A stretch of DNA of 64,000 nt from Paralichthys olivaceus. Lineage: Eukaryota > Chordata > Actinopteri > Pleuronectiformes > Paralichthyidae. The notes beneath the pieces were generated by a model, which worked only from the letters and a program-made list of their open reading frames with translations, was not told the DNA's origin and did no database searches. Location: contig NC_091096.1 in the NCBI RefSeq assembly GCF_024713975.1, positions 18,946,458-19,010,457 on the forward strand, given 5' to 3'. The position numbers and the translations under genes were made by a program. The stretch's first letter is position 1. Each line of letters opens with the position of its first letter. This document shows, piece after piece, positions 1 to 13,200 of this stretch.

Positions 1-2047
1 TGAGCCACACACAAACATCTTCAGGCAGGATTCATTAGACTGGCGCTAAGTTTGGGGGTGGCGGTGGGGGGGTGTCACTCCATTTCCTGTTTTTACCTCC
101 CAGCTAAGCGGTGACAAGGGCCGGCATGTGCCAACACCCTTAATGACTCAAAACCTTTGAGCTGGCACTCACACAATCATTGATTCTCTATCATACCCAG
201 AGTGGAAGTGGTGCAGACCACACAGCCCTGCGTCTGCACATGTGTATTATAGCAACAACATCATCTCATCATCATGAGCGGTGACCAGAAATGAGGCCGA
301 TGACCGTGAGTAGCTATGAACACAATGGTTTATTAAGAGCCTGCTAACACAGAGGACATCCTCCCCATATGGCTGAGGGAGACTGGCTCTAATCTGCTCC
401 CACTGTTTATAAAATAAACAGGCCCCTGAACGCTAACCGACGGGCTGCCCAGTCCCCCCCACTCCTGCCCCCTCTTCATTGCATCTGGCTGACCTTTGAC
501 CTGGGCCGTTTGAACTGCACTTCCTGTCCAGTGCAATGTGAATATGGCACACTGGCAAAATCTGCACTGTAGGCATTTTTCTTGCAGCGGAAGAGGGGAT
601 TACCAACAGATCCCCATGGAGGTGGCACATGTGGCAGTCGCCATTCACACACACGAGCACATCAGGGTTACAGCTTATAATTTATGTGATAATGAAGAAA
701 AAAAGGTTCAAAACCCAGATGGCTTGCTATGAAAGTACAAATATGTACAGATAAGGCTCCATTCAGTGGTGTAATGTTACTCCTGATTGCAAAATCTGTG
801 CCACTAAAGGGCAACAGCATTACCTTCTCAAAACAAGGCTGTTTTCACACAGACATCCCCACCAGACACCCCCACCCCTCCTCTCCTGGAGCCCCGAGCC
901 TGCTAGGGCCGCTGGTGGTGGAATGAGACGAGATAAGCCCATGGTCGGCCTCCATCAACACATGAGGTTTGCCAAAGTGAGTAGAGTTACAGACAGACAG
1001 GCCCTCCTCTGGGGCTCAGTGGGAGTGGGAGCGGGGCTGGGACGGGGGCTGCTCAGACATGGGAGGCTGCTAATCTGCCCCCAGCCAGCCTGCTGATGCC
1101 CACCATCTGTGTCTGTAACTCATCACCCAACTGGCCAGGAGCCTCGGCAGGCGCACACACATGTAAACAAACACCCGTAGAGAGAGCCATTTAACAGCTT
1201 ATTCTCTACCTGGCTCTGTTAATTACTGATTATCAGTGCCACCCCCCAAAAAAGCAGAGGACAGGGGCCACGCAGCAGAGAGAAGTGAGAGGGGATAGAG
1301 GTAAAAGACCTGTATTTATACAGCGCTTTACAGTACAGTTTTTCGCCACTCACCCATTCACACACACATTCATACACTGCATCTGTGGGCAGCACTGTGA
1401 ATTGTGACCAAGAAACCTCCAGTTGTGTCAAACAAATCTGAAGAATCGCTCCGTCACAGCACAAGACGTTAAAAAACATAGTGACAGCTTTAATTGCCTG
1501 CAGCGGGGAAAAGAAGACGGACTCAAGTCAACAGATCTCAGGTGAAATGTGGCTGCAGCTTAAGCTCCATTTGCTTGACGTGATTTTACAGCCATAATTG
1601 TGCACGCCTCTGGCTCCACTGAGCCAGGGGATGTAGGAGGTCCAGAGGTCAGGAGGATGGGTGCAGGGGGTAGGGGGGTGCGCGATTAAATGAAAAGCCC
1701 AAAAGTCCCCAAGGAACATGACAGCCACACAGGTGTGCAGCACTTACCCCCATGTAACCCCCACACGCCCATCGTTCAGAGCTGAAATGTCCTGTAGGCG
1801 AAGCAGCATGCAGGTGATTAGCAGAATCAATTACTATGCCTCACTTACCTTTTTACCATTCACCCGCATGTTGGAATCTCACTCGACACAGACTGACTTG
1901 TTGTTTTGAGTGAACCCCTAAAACCTGAAACTGGCTGCGGGTTTTTAATATTTTTTAAACATCTGCTTAAAGGACTGTATGAAACATAGTCGGAGGTGGG
2001 AGGGGGGTGTCAGGGTAGGGGGAAGGGTATATTTTATTTCTTTTAGC
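1..2047. other. non-coding stretch, no gene recognised
   Basis: No open frame here has a recognisable protein domain, and the short frames overlap each other on both strands. The sequence is moderately GC-rich with purine and CT tracts and a short SINE-like fragment near 1311-1399. It lies beyond the 3' end of TBC1D10A, so it is either intergenic or an intron or regulatory region of a gene to the left of the window. Absence of a coding exon is a judgement by eye. Confidence 0.5.
1311..1399 (-). repeat. truncated fish SINE-like fragment
   Basis: The stretch reading tatacagcgctttacagta, followed by a CA-rich run and 'catacactgc atctgtgggcagc', matches the body of the two longer copies at 20522-20746 and 51921-52137. 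The tRNA-like head present in those copies is missing, so only the tail end is kept. Orientation is inferred from the longer copies. Confidence 0.55.
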
Positions 2048-2283
2048 TTAAAGATTCCGTGTGTAAGATTTAGGTGAAAGGGATCCATTGGCAGAAATTG
2101 AATATAAAATTATCCTCATGATGTTTTCAATAGTGTGTTTCATCAAAATTGTCTGACTTGTTGTTGAAGGCTACCACAGGTTCTCTTTCATGTTTGAAAG
2201 TGGAGGGTGAGGTGAGGGGTGTTCCGCTGCAACATGATACTTCACTTCTAGATCTCACTAAATTCTACACACTGAACCTTTAA
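2048..2283. mobile_element. MITE with terminal inverted repeats
   Basis: The left end reads ttaaagattccgtgtgtaag and the right end reads cacactgaacctttaa, which is its inverted complement with a few mismatches. The TIRs are about 25 bp and flank roughly 190 bp of non-coding DNA. This is a non-autonomous DNA transposon of a type common in teleosts. No transposase frame is present. The family name was not determined. Confidence 0.7.
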
Positions 2284-5200
2284 GGAAGAGTGGTTTCAAA
2301 GAATCGTTATCTTTTATTTCCATAAACAAAAAGTATATTTCATTTCATTATGTCATCATTTTCTTGTGAGATGTACTATAAAGAAATATCTTCTGTATAA
2401 ATTGGTCATTTTAAAGTGAACCCAGCTCTCAGCCGAGTGGTAATAACTGTTCATTTGGTTTAAAGCTTTTGAGCCAATAATTAAGATTTCAACATATGAA
2501 CACATGTTGGCTGAAATTAGTTAGGGGGGTGTAATTGAGACATTGCAAAACTTTCATACCAAGCCAAACCTAAAATAAATGTATGTTTATGTATGCGATT
2601 AATATAAATCCCTATAGTGTCCATAGTTTTATTTTATCTCACTTTATGGTAATGGGCGGTCATCCTCTACTGTATTAATAATCAGTTTGCTTTGTGTTGT
2701 GCTTCACTGATTTCTTGCACAAAAACAAAAAAAGGAAAATTAGAATTAACGGAAAAATTAAGAGCAATGAACTAAATGTACTGTGTGTTATTGTTGCAGG
2801 GTGCTGCATTGAGGGTCCAGACTAAACCTTGAGCAAGGAAGGTCTTGGTTTTTTTGTGTTTTTTTTTAAGATAAACATGTGGTTGAGCTCCCCCTCCCTG
2901 ACCCGTGATAATTTTCATGTCGTCCTTCAGGCAGGCCGGCCCGTCCACCGGGAGTAGCCCGAATGAGAAGAGTGATGACATTTAAAGTACTTTGCTAAAT
3001 GCACCCAGGAGAAATTTTGGGGTGTTATTCTATGTTAAATGTACCTGCTAAGTATTTGCCTTATATGTAGTCATGTGTAAGACCATGAATGGAGGCAGGA
3101 ATTATACAATGGAAACAACATAGGTGCCAAGACTCCATTTTCCAAGATACACAGAGCCTTGTTATACCCATGATGGAGTAGCTGAGCGATATAGGCACGG
3201 GTCCAGATTTAAAACATTAGCAGGGTTTAGTAACGTAATTTAACAGTCGTCTGTGTTTATGGTGGTCAGAAATATCTCCCAGGAGCCAGAAGATGGAGGA
3301 TATTTACAAAGCTATGTCTGGAAATAGAGCTGTTATGTTTCCATGGAACTGTACTTGCTGCAAAAATAAAGGGCTGGTATAGACAATCCAGTTTAAAGGT
3401 CTGCGTATGGAAAGGAAGACCAAGACCAATAATAGTGACAGATTCTCCTTTGGCGAGAAGTGGGTCCGAAGAGAAAGAACAACACTCAGGTGATTCAATT
3501 ATCCATTCTGACCCTCTCACAGGGATCCCCCTCTTAATGTCTCCCACACAAAGACTAATGTTTTCCCTCAGTGCAATAAATAACCTTTTTTCCCGCTGCC
3601 ACGGAGAGTTCACCTGCACAGACGATCACAATGTCTGCCCTCATATTTGTTACTCCTGCCTTTTAATTTGACCTGAGCCAACCTGTCATGCTCCATCAAA
3701 CGTGGGAATCGGATACCTCAGGAACACAGGCGCCTTTGCTTTGCCTCAACACATTGAGCCTGGGAGCAGAAAGAGAGTCGCCCGTATCACATGAATCAAG
3801 CACTGTGACAGGGGTCCGTTGGGTCCGGGATCACACGGAGGATCACAAGTCTCCCCTTTTACCGCTCGCTCTCCCATCTCTGCTAGCTGGAGACGAGAGA
3901 GAGAGGCGGGATGGCCCTCTAAAGGCGTATATTTCCGTTGATGAAGAGATAAATCAGATCATTTCTGGAGTTAGGAAGGGAGCACAGAGGGAGCCTTCTT
4001 GGTCGTGGCCCTTTGAGATGTAAATGGAACGGTGGCACTGAAAGAGGGCCAGGTGTCCGATGCAAAGAGGGAAAGCGTGACGGTGCATGCATTCCTCAGG
4101 GACCTAGAGCATTAACTGTTGCTGTGCCTCATGTGGGCAAACATCAACAGATCCCGTAATGGTCCATAATGGCCTGGGTGGAATGACATCATGGGTAAGT
4201 ATGATTAATGGCTATTGACAGGTACTCCCTTTACAAGACGATACTGTATGAATCATGTCTACATGCACCTTGCATCCCAATGACAATGTACAATGAATAA
4301 ATTTAGTTATTTTGAGGCAAATGACTGTTTCCACATCACCTGCAACTTGATGCCATCTCATTTGATCACAACTCTGAGCCACTGATGGCCAGAGGTCAAC
4401 AGCTGCAGCTCACGCCTTGCTGGACGATTGGAAACGAGTTAGCGGGCTTACTGAGGTCATCAAGGTAGCAATTTACGATGAACTCTTTAAAGCCTGTGGC
4501 AACAACTTCAAATGGCCCCAACGCCTCAAGGTGGAGAAAAGAGGCACGGGCAGGTCAAACAGCAAATTAAGAACATAGTAGTTAACTGTCATTAGTCTAA
4601 ACGAGGAGAGGCAGCAGGAATTGTCCTTTTTTTCCTCTCTGATCAAGTTGATAAGAAAAGCCTCAGAGGAGAAAGGTCAAATGTGTCATGAATGGATTCA
4701 CACCTACACAGACCACGGACTCCCATTTAATAAGACACTGTACCAGAGTATGAACTGAGATGATAGATTTGATATAAAATAATATACATTGCAGAATTAT
4801 ATTGATGATTGAGAATTCAACATTGTACTAAACTTAGGCTACTATACAGTGGTATCTGAGATTTTATAATCAAAGTTTTCTCTGCCACCTAATGTGGTTT
4901 CCTTCCAGGGTCGGCTCATGGTGATGGTCCTTTGCAAGAGGTTATAATATGCAGTATGTTCAGATTGGACATTACAGTGACACACTAGGCCTGGACATGC
5001 TGGTTAGCTGCTGGTACACACACACACACACACATGCACACACTTACTGATAGGAGGAGCAGTTATGTTATATTAAAGAGGCATATTTATTAATTGTATT
5101 GCAAAATATAATGAATGTAATTGTAATGAATTCAGCACATTATTAAAAGTATGCATTAAAAAATGGAAATGAAAACATTGGGAACCTTTTACCTTTTCTT

Positions 5201-5374
5201 CTGACGTCCACGTTGGGAACCACTGTTTCTCTTCAAAGTGATGACTCTGGTGCACCATCTGTTGGACAACATGAGACATAGCATTTAAAAACGCAGACAA
5301 CATTATGCTACTGCAAATACAATAAAGAAATGCAAAACACAATGGAAATGCTGCAAGTTTGCTTTAAATAAAAC
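2284..5374. other. non-coding stretch
   Basis: Nothing coding is recognised. The longest frames (about 110 aa near 3266-3619 minus and 3688-4023 plus) have no domain-like pattern, overlap other frames and show no splice context. A dinucleotide repeat lies at 5016-5034. The stretch may hold regulatory elements of neighbouring genes, which cannot be told without alignment. Confidence 0.45.
5016..5034. repeat. (AC)n microsatellite
   Basis: A run of about nine AC units, followed by tgcacacac to 5043. Confidence 0.9.
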
Positions 5375-7234
5375 TTTATTTGTAAAAGTTAAACTCACGA
5401 TGATGCGGACTGCATCATGGTTGTCAAACGTCTTTTGTCACCCCAATGTCAAGGATAAAATTCTGGAAAGGTCTTTTCAGAGGCAGGAGTCCCCCCTTTA
5501 TTTCAAATGAACAAACATTTTCCCCTCTAGTGTTACAAATAAAGATGTAAAATATATTGTCTGAGACTGCAATTGATTTAGAGTTTCTCTTAAAATATGG
5601 CATCAAATGTTGAAAAATAGATTTCATTACAAAACAAATTATTTTACATGTCATATCTACAGAAAAGCATTAAATTAAAATAGAACATATGTAAAGTGAG
5701 AAATACAAGCAACTAAAAACTATTGCATATAGACAAGTGACTGCTTGAACATGTGTTATTCTTTTAAACCACATTGGTTTGTTTATAACTGACCTATACA
5801 TGCATTTTTTAAAGTAGAATTTTATTTATTAAGTATACACACAGACACATCCCACATATGTACTTGTGCTTCTCAGATCTCCCTTTCTCATTTCTCATTG
5901 TGATGAAAGTAACAAAACAAAAGAGCCTATAAACCCCTGCGTTTCTCCCCATTTCCCAAAGAAATTAGTCAGGCTGTCATGCAAGAAATGCTACAAAGAC
6001 CCCAGTAAATCTTGAAATCTCCAAATGATCTCTCGTCTGTGCTAATGGAATAAGTCTGGTCACAGGAAGCGGTCGGAGATCTTCATTTGCTTTGGAAATT
6101 CTAGCAATAATATATTAAAAAAAGAAATAAACCCAATAAACATGAAGATCTGCTTGGCCCAAAAATGGATAGTTGAGCTATGTCAACTGAATGGTCAGAA
6201 CAAATCTGCACCAACACTGCCCCGGCTGTGACAGGAAACACACAGACACATACACTACACAGATTTAAATTTGGCAAGTTTTTAGACGATTGGCTTTTAA
6301 CAAGGCAGACGTGTGACACTATGAGGAATGTGTTCTCCTCTGTGCTGCCCAGGCAACATGAATTACTGTAGATTTAAAGTGGCTAGATGTGCCTGGCACA
6401 CTGATATACAGAGATTAACTGTGTCTATTTAACAGACTGAAAAACATGAGAGCACAACTTAATGTTTACACTGTTCTTTAAATAATTGTGCTTTGTAAAA
6501 GAAGACTTGCACGAACTCAATGTAGGGAGAAGTCATGAATTGAAGATGATCATTTTCAGCTGAAAATTGAAAATATATAAAACATGAAATGTAAGTTGGG
6601 AAAGTCTTTCCCTAATGGAAAAGAAAAAAATTCAACATCAATCTCATATCTCCCAAACTGAGTGAATCCTAAAAGGAAGCCCATCCCTGCTGTGATGAGT
6701 TCTACTGACAGGTAAGAAGAAACCTTTTCAACACTGCCCTCTACTGTACAAAGGCCCTCATGAAATACAATGGCTAAAGTAGTTAGACAGTTACAAAAGG
6801 AAGTGGAGATTTCACGTCCAAATTTATACACAGTCTATGACTACTGAAGTTGAAATTAATTATTGTGTTAAATTTGAATTTGAAATGAAACCACACCTTT
6901 CTGAGGAAATGACTTTGCTCCCAAAAACACAGTAACATGTCTCCCTTGTAAACAGGACATTTAGATCTGAAGAAAATTAACAGGAGATAACAACAGCTTC
7001 ATGTGGAGAAATGGCATCAAAGCAGTTTTACATTTAGCAACTCTGTTTATGTAACAGCAATAATATCAAAGGCATAACGGTTTCTGCAATGAAAGAATGA
7101 ATAAAAAACAGTCTAACACTAGAAAAATTGTGATAGTGATGCTGGGTAGTCAGAGACCCTGACAAAGCCAGCTGGTTGTTGGCTGATGAGTGCTGGTGTT
7201 TCATTCACACACACACACTATGACAGACATGGAG
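5375..7234 (-). other. tbc1d10a: probable 3' UTR of TBC1D10A
   Basis: This follows the TBC1D10A stop codon on the minus strand and is AT-rich with no coding pattern. An AATAAA signal on the minus strand (TTTATT on plus at 5375-5380) would give a 3' UTR of about 1.9 kb. Other AATAAA matches near 5503 and 5821 would give shorter forms. The cleavage site is inferred, not shown. Confidence 0.35.
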
Positions 7235-10200
7235 CTACAGGTATGTGTCCTGGTCTGTGCTGCTAAGGCTTTGTGTGGATCGCTGAAGAAGAGATTCTTT
7301 GGCAGGAGGGAGGTCTGTAGGAGACGCTTGCTGCTGGTGAGTTGAGTTTGTTTCAGTTTGTGGCACAGCCTCGGCTGTCTCCACCCCCGGAGGTGGGGCA
7401 GGTGGCTCGGTGGGTGGAGGTGGAGGCGCAGGGTCGGTTGAAAGAGGGTAAGGGTTGGGGATCTCCATAATGGGTGGGGATTTCTTCATGCTCCTCTTCT
7501 TCTTGCTCTTCTTCTCTTCCTTGCCTTTCTTCAGCTGCGGGGTGGGCTGAGGCACTTCCAGTACAATGGTGGGGTTCTGCTGCAGGTCCTGGCGCCTGGG
7601 CGGCTCTGCCAACATGACGAGCCGTGCGCCATGCATCCTGGGAGGCGGTTTGAAGTTAAGCTCTCCGCGGTTCTTCCTCCAGCGCTTCAGCTGGGTGTGA
7701 TGCTCTCTTTCCACGTCTCGTGCGGTCACTGGCACCTCCAGAATCTGCAACAGGAAGAAACACGTCACCAGGTCACAGCTGGAGTCATATACAGCAGATC
7801 ATAGTCAGGGAAATATGAAGCAACAAGAGCAGCCCTTGCTGGAAAATATGTTCCTTCCATGTTTGACCATTGTGCTAAAATGTGAACTTTGTCAGTAAAT
7901 GCCAAAGGGCCATGGGGCCGCTGTGGATACACCAACACTCACTGTCGAGACAGCCTCATGTATAAGAGGGGGTATTGTTAACATGGACAGACACTCACAC
8001 AAGACTCACATACAGGAACCAGACACTGTCCAGCCAGCACTCTAGTCAATTTGTCTCTGTGCCACTTTAAATCACTCCCTCAGACTCTGCTGTTCCCTTG
8101 GCTACATTTGTGGACACTCTGTGTTCTCTGTTTATTCCATCCCCAATGACACAACCTCAACCTCACACTACACCATTAAAGGATTTTGCCAGTGTAATAC
8201 AACTTTTAGCAACAACAACACAAAGCACATAATCCATATTCTCTCCTTAAGGTAGATTTAGCCTGTTTATAAATATCCATCTAAAATCTGAATGAAAAAT
8301 ATACTTAACATATTACAACTTAAACATGTGAAAAAGCAGTTTAGGGTTATATAAACAATATTCACTGTTACTTGACGTCACAGTAGTACTAGCATCAGCT
8401 TCATCAGCCGTAACTCCTCCCTCCCTCCATGTTCTCAGCAAGCTGTTGCCTATACAATCTATGGGTGTTGTGAAGCCCAGAGAAAGGGGCCTCTGAACAT
8501 CACCAGAGGCATAACTACATGAAGATACTCTGTGTATGAGAGCCAACAAAAAACAATCGTGAAGATTGATGAAATGGATCGGTTGCTTCCCATTCACAGG
8601 TTGTTAGACTGGCTCAGTGTCTGAGCATCTCTAGATATAGGTAGCCATATTTTTATATGACCCAGCCCTTGTGTGATATAAACCATTTTATTTTACTAAT
8701 AATGCCTGTAACTGATGGAGAATTTCAGTCACAATTAAGCAGGGTGCAAGCTTGCCTCAAAAGCCTTGAAACACATGGATTCTTGTTAAAGGATTGTTTC
8801 TGTGGTGACATGTTGCTGCTCTTTTGCTCTTACCTCTCGGACCAGGTAACCCTCCTGCATGTATCGAGGCTCGATGGCCCTGAGAAGCTCCATGGTCTCA
8901 TACTGGCCCTGACAGGCCTTCAGCTTCTCCCGGGTCCCCAGCATGCACTTAAGCAGCACCAAACCCACACGGAAGATTATCTTCACTCCTGAGAAAAGGA
9001 GATAGAGCCAGGTGAGATTCAGTGTGAAGAAGTCCTGAAGTAATGCTTGTCTACAACACGGAAAGTGTATCACTGAAGGTGTAGCACTCCAAGTTATTGT
9101 TTACCATCACAGAGGAACATGTCCCAGACACGCAGCACAGAAGCCCAAGGCAGCGTTCTGGAGAAGGCACACATAAACCACTCAGTCATGTAGAGGATGG
9201 GGTCAATCTTGTGTTTTTCCAGATGGCGGAAGGCCAGTGGGGAGACACGTCGCAGCAAAGCGAACAGGATCTCTCCATCTAACTGTATAGCTTCCTGGAA
9301 GAGACACAGGTAGGAAAGCATTGAAAGAGGAAACAAAAACTTTTGTACTTTGCATTGTTAGGTCAGAAACTTGATACACACGTGGATGTTAGTCCATTAA
9401 AAAAAAAGTACTAATGCATGTTGCTCTACTTGTAAATCATTTCACACTCACTGCATGACAACCCAGATTTCCTAACATCTTTTGTAGCTTCATGCTTTAC
9501 TTTCATTCCAGAATTCTTGATTCCACTTAAAAAGAATTATATCAGATCATCCAGCGCGGAGGCATACTAGACAGTAACCACACAACAAAAGTAATTACAC
9601 GACATAGTTCATTCATGTAGCTGGGCAAATAAGTAACTCAAAGTAAAATTATGGTCTGACAACGCCTCCCTGGTTTTATCAGTAGCTTATAACCACAGAA
9701 TTCCTACGTCTGCAATAACAAAACTGCATTCCAGTTCGAGCAAGTCAGCTCAGCAAGTCAGTGTGGATTAAAGCTCTTGTAACAGCAGTGTCACATGAAG
9801 TCATATTTTCTCATGGTGAGCTCATCTTAATGCTTGTTTGTATTTCATTCTCACCAGGCCAGGGCTGTAGTAGCCAGGAAGATACTTCTCACAAATTTGG
9901 ACCAGCCCCCAGAAGGCATCCTGTGGAGACAAACACAGATGATGTCACGTAACTCCAGAAAGTTTTAGTCCCATAATAAAACTTTCTGACGTAGAGAAAA
10001 TTCAAATTTGACACAGCAGCACAAGAGTAGCAACGCAAAATATAAGGGAAGAAATAAAATAAATAAAATAAAATCATATTATTAGATAATATTATTAGAC
10101 ATTAATATATTAGACTCTAACTTCGTGCAGCAGAATTTGTCGTACTACTGCTAGCTACCACATGCTCCCACCATGGTCCATGACAATGTTACCGTCCTTA

Positions 10201-13200
10201 CTGAAAGTTAGACCTCACAGTTTCAGTTGCAGTTCTTTCTATCTCATGAGATCTTGTCTTTCACTCTTTAGTCTCTGTAACACCCGTCAGTGACCATCGT
10301 GTGCGTGCATCTGCATCCCAATTACAGTCATAGATCAATTCTGTGGGCAACAGTGTAAATTCTATACCCAATAGCAGTATAAAATAAAATGTAGGCTTTT
10401 TATACACGTGCAATATAAAAGATTAAGTGCAATTTGTCCCAAATCTATTGGAATATACAATACAGCATCAAACAATGAGTGATTCATTATGTGGGTTTGT
10501 GGAGTGACAGCGATACTGAAGCTAGTTTTATTTGAATACACAGCTTATCACTGCGAATCAGAACATTTACATAAACAGCTGTCAAGCCACTGTGGCTGCT
10601 TGATCCATTATTCAGTCTTTGGAGCCGCTCCAGGATTTATCTCCTGATGACATCATCTCTACCGTCTACCGCTGTTCAGTTTAAAAATAGACTTCTTCAA
10701 GGTCACAAATAAAAGTTAGCGGTATTCATGTGATTTCTAGTTTAAAGAGCAAAATATAACAAACCTTCAGATCTTAGTTTTTAACACAGGCAACTAATCA
10801 TTCCCCAGTAATGCGCAGTATGGAGACAGAATGTTTACACCAAAGGAGATACTTTATATGGTGTCTGTGGTGGAGTGAAAGTATACAGTACCTCAGCAGG
10901 CATGTGCATGAGCAACACAGCGGCTATGGGAGCCTGAGCCTGGCAGTATCCCTCCTCTGGCCTGTAGAGAGTGTAGGCCTTAAGAACACGAAACAGATCC
11001 TGCTGTCTGTGAAGAATCAACATACAGATAAGACAAATTAAGACAAATGAAATGCCAAACAAATCAAACATCACGTCTCACAACTTACCCGTGTCCTCCC
11101 CGTGACACAAACATCTCATGAAAAGGAAACTGTCGATGGAGATCTTTCTCAATCACATCAATCCATTTGGGATCCCCTGGCTGGCTATCCAGCTCCTGGC
11201 CAAACACATGGAGGAGACTTTATTACACAGTAAAAGCACTGTGGCCCTTCAAACTACAATTCAGAAAGTAGTTATTCCATAAGAATCAGTGATCACAGGA
11301 TAACTTCTAGCATAAAAATAACTCCATTTAATTATCCTACAAAGTTAAAATGTTTTATTATTAGCTATTAAAAAAAACTCCAGTGCTGTGCACAAAAATC
11401 TAATCTGGGATCTCAACAGAGGAAGTAACTATGGAGGACAGTCACTGTTTCAGTAACAAATTCAAATGAAATGTAACACTAAACAAGGGTACAAAATAGA
11501 GCTGTAAGGAGGAAATGAAAGAAGAAGCTCTCTGACCTGAAACTTCCCTTGGTTCTGCTCTTTCTTCACCTTCCCCCCAGACAGGTAGAGCCATGCACGG
11601 CCTCGGAGGGAAGGAGGGATTCCTTTCTGGCACCGCAGCCTCACCTGAGCCACAGAGGCAAAAAGGTTCATAAAATAAAGCAACATACAAAGGGAACAAG
11701 TGTGACATAGACTTGTCACAGACAAAAAAGTTGCTGTGATAACTAGTATGTATGACATGGTGCTGGTTTTTCTTCTTGAATTCATTCAAAATGTAGCTAT
11801 CTGCTCAAAACAGCTCAAAGCAAATTTGTGTCATATTCAGTAACAACTACTTCAAAGTTATTGTGCACTACGTTATTGTGCACAAGACATTTGCTTTAGA
11901 TTTCTGTCAGTACATAAAAAGTCTAAATGAAACAGAATTATAGTGTCCTGAATGAACCCAAAACATCCTGTATGCATTAATAGTGCACAGAGATATATCC
12001 ACTTAACATCAACTAAAAAAACATAAAGCAAAAACATATGTGATGTGTCCAAGCAGAGACACAACTATAATCTGTTATACATAGTCACAAGCTACTGTTT
12101 ATGCAACAGATTGATTACACTGAAATATGGTCAATCTTGTTTGCTTTTCTGATATGAAGCTGGCACACTTCCCCAAGGAGAGTTCAATTTCTCCTGTAAA
12201 GTTTGTGTAAAACAAAACAAATACACACACAATAAGGGATTAGAAACTCTGACCTTCAGTGCAAGACTTTTTGAGCATATCGGCAAAACAGAGAAGTGGA
12301 AACAACTTTTGGATTTTCAGTCTGAGGAGTTGACTTGCACAGCTATAGTATAAACTCACAAGAACTTTATTACAGCAGCTTCAGGAAGTCTATACAGCCC
12401 CACCCTGAATTTGAGACAGTCAATCTGTCACACGGTACACAGGGAGATAAAGGGATGGGTCGTGTCCTGCCCTGCTGCTGATTCATGGAAAAGAGTTGAG
12501 GCTGCATCTTTGAGCTGAATCACTAAGAGCGTTTCAGCTGAGAACCAGCTAGACAAGTGAAGCTGCAAACAATGTGTCTGCAAAATTATTATCCTTGTGC
12601 AATCCAATGCTTAGGCAATGTAATTTACCTAGCCTGATCCTGCTGTGTACAAAACCCTGCAGGATTAAAAAAAACAGCTGCGTGGAATGTGAAAATGGTG
12701 GCAGAGATCAGACACTAGATTTATAAAACCTATTCAGATTTGGACAATCAAAACAAGCCACCTGACAGTTTGTGTTAATGAGTTAACACTTGGTGCTGAC
12801 CTTGTCAAATCTCTTGATCATCCACTTGTCCCAATGGTTGAGCATGTCCAGCCACTTCACCTCCCTTTGCCTGAGCACCTCTGGAGGCACATCCTGAGCT
12901 CTGGAGACACAACAGAGAAGAGAATCACATTTTGAATTCTTTAAAACAATATGCAACCTAAGGAACTTTCCTATTTGGGAAGTAAGCACTGCCAAGTAAA
13001 AGAAACTTGTATTTTTTTAATAAGGTCAGTTGGGAATAAACCTCAAAATAATAAGATGGTGGCTCTTGTAGGTTGAGTGTTTGTAACAAACACAAGAGAG
13101 ACAACATCCTCAGAAAGGAAATCTGTGTGTGGCCATCACTCATGCGCAGTCAGTAAACTGTACACTCCTTCGAACATAACAACTGCTAGACTAGCTTTGA

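Noticed and set aside
3266-3671. Overlapping frames of 78-117 aa on both strands
   Set aside because: They overlap each other antisense, show no domain pattern and have no exon borders.
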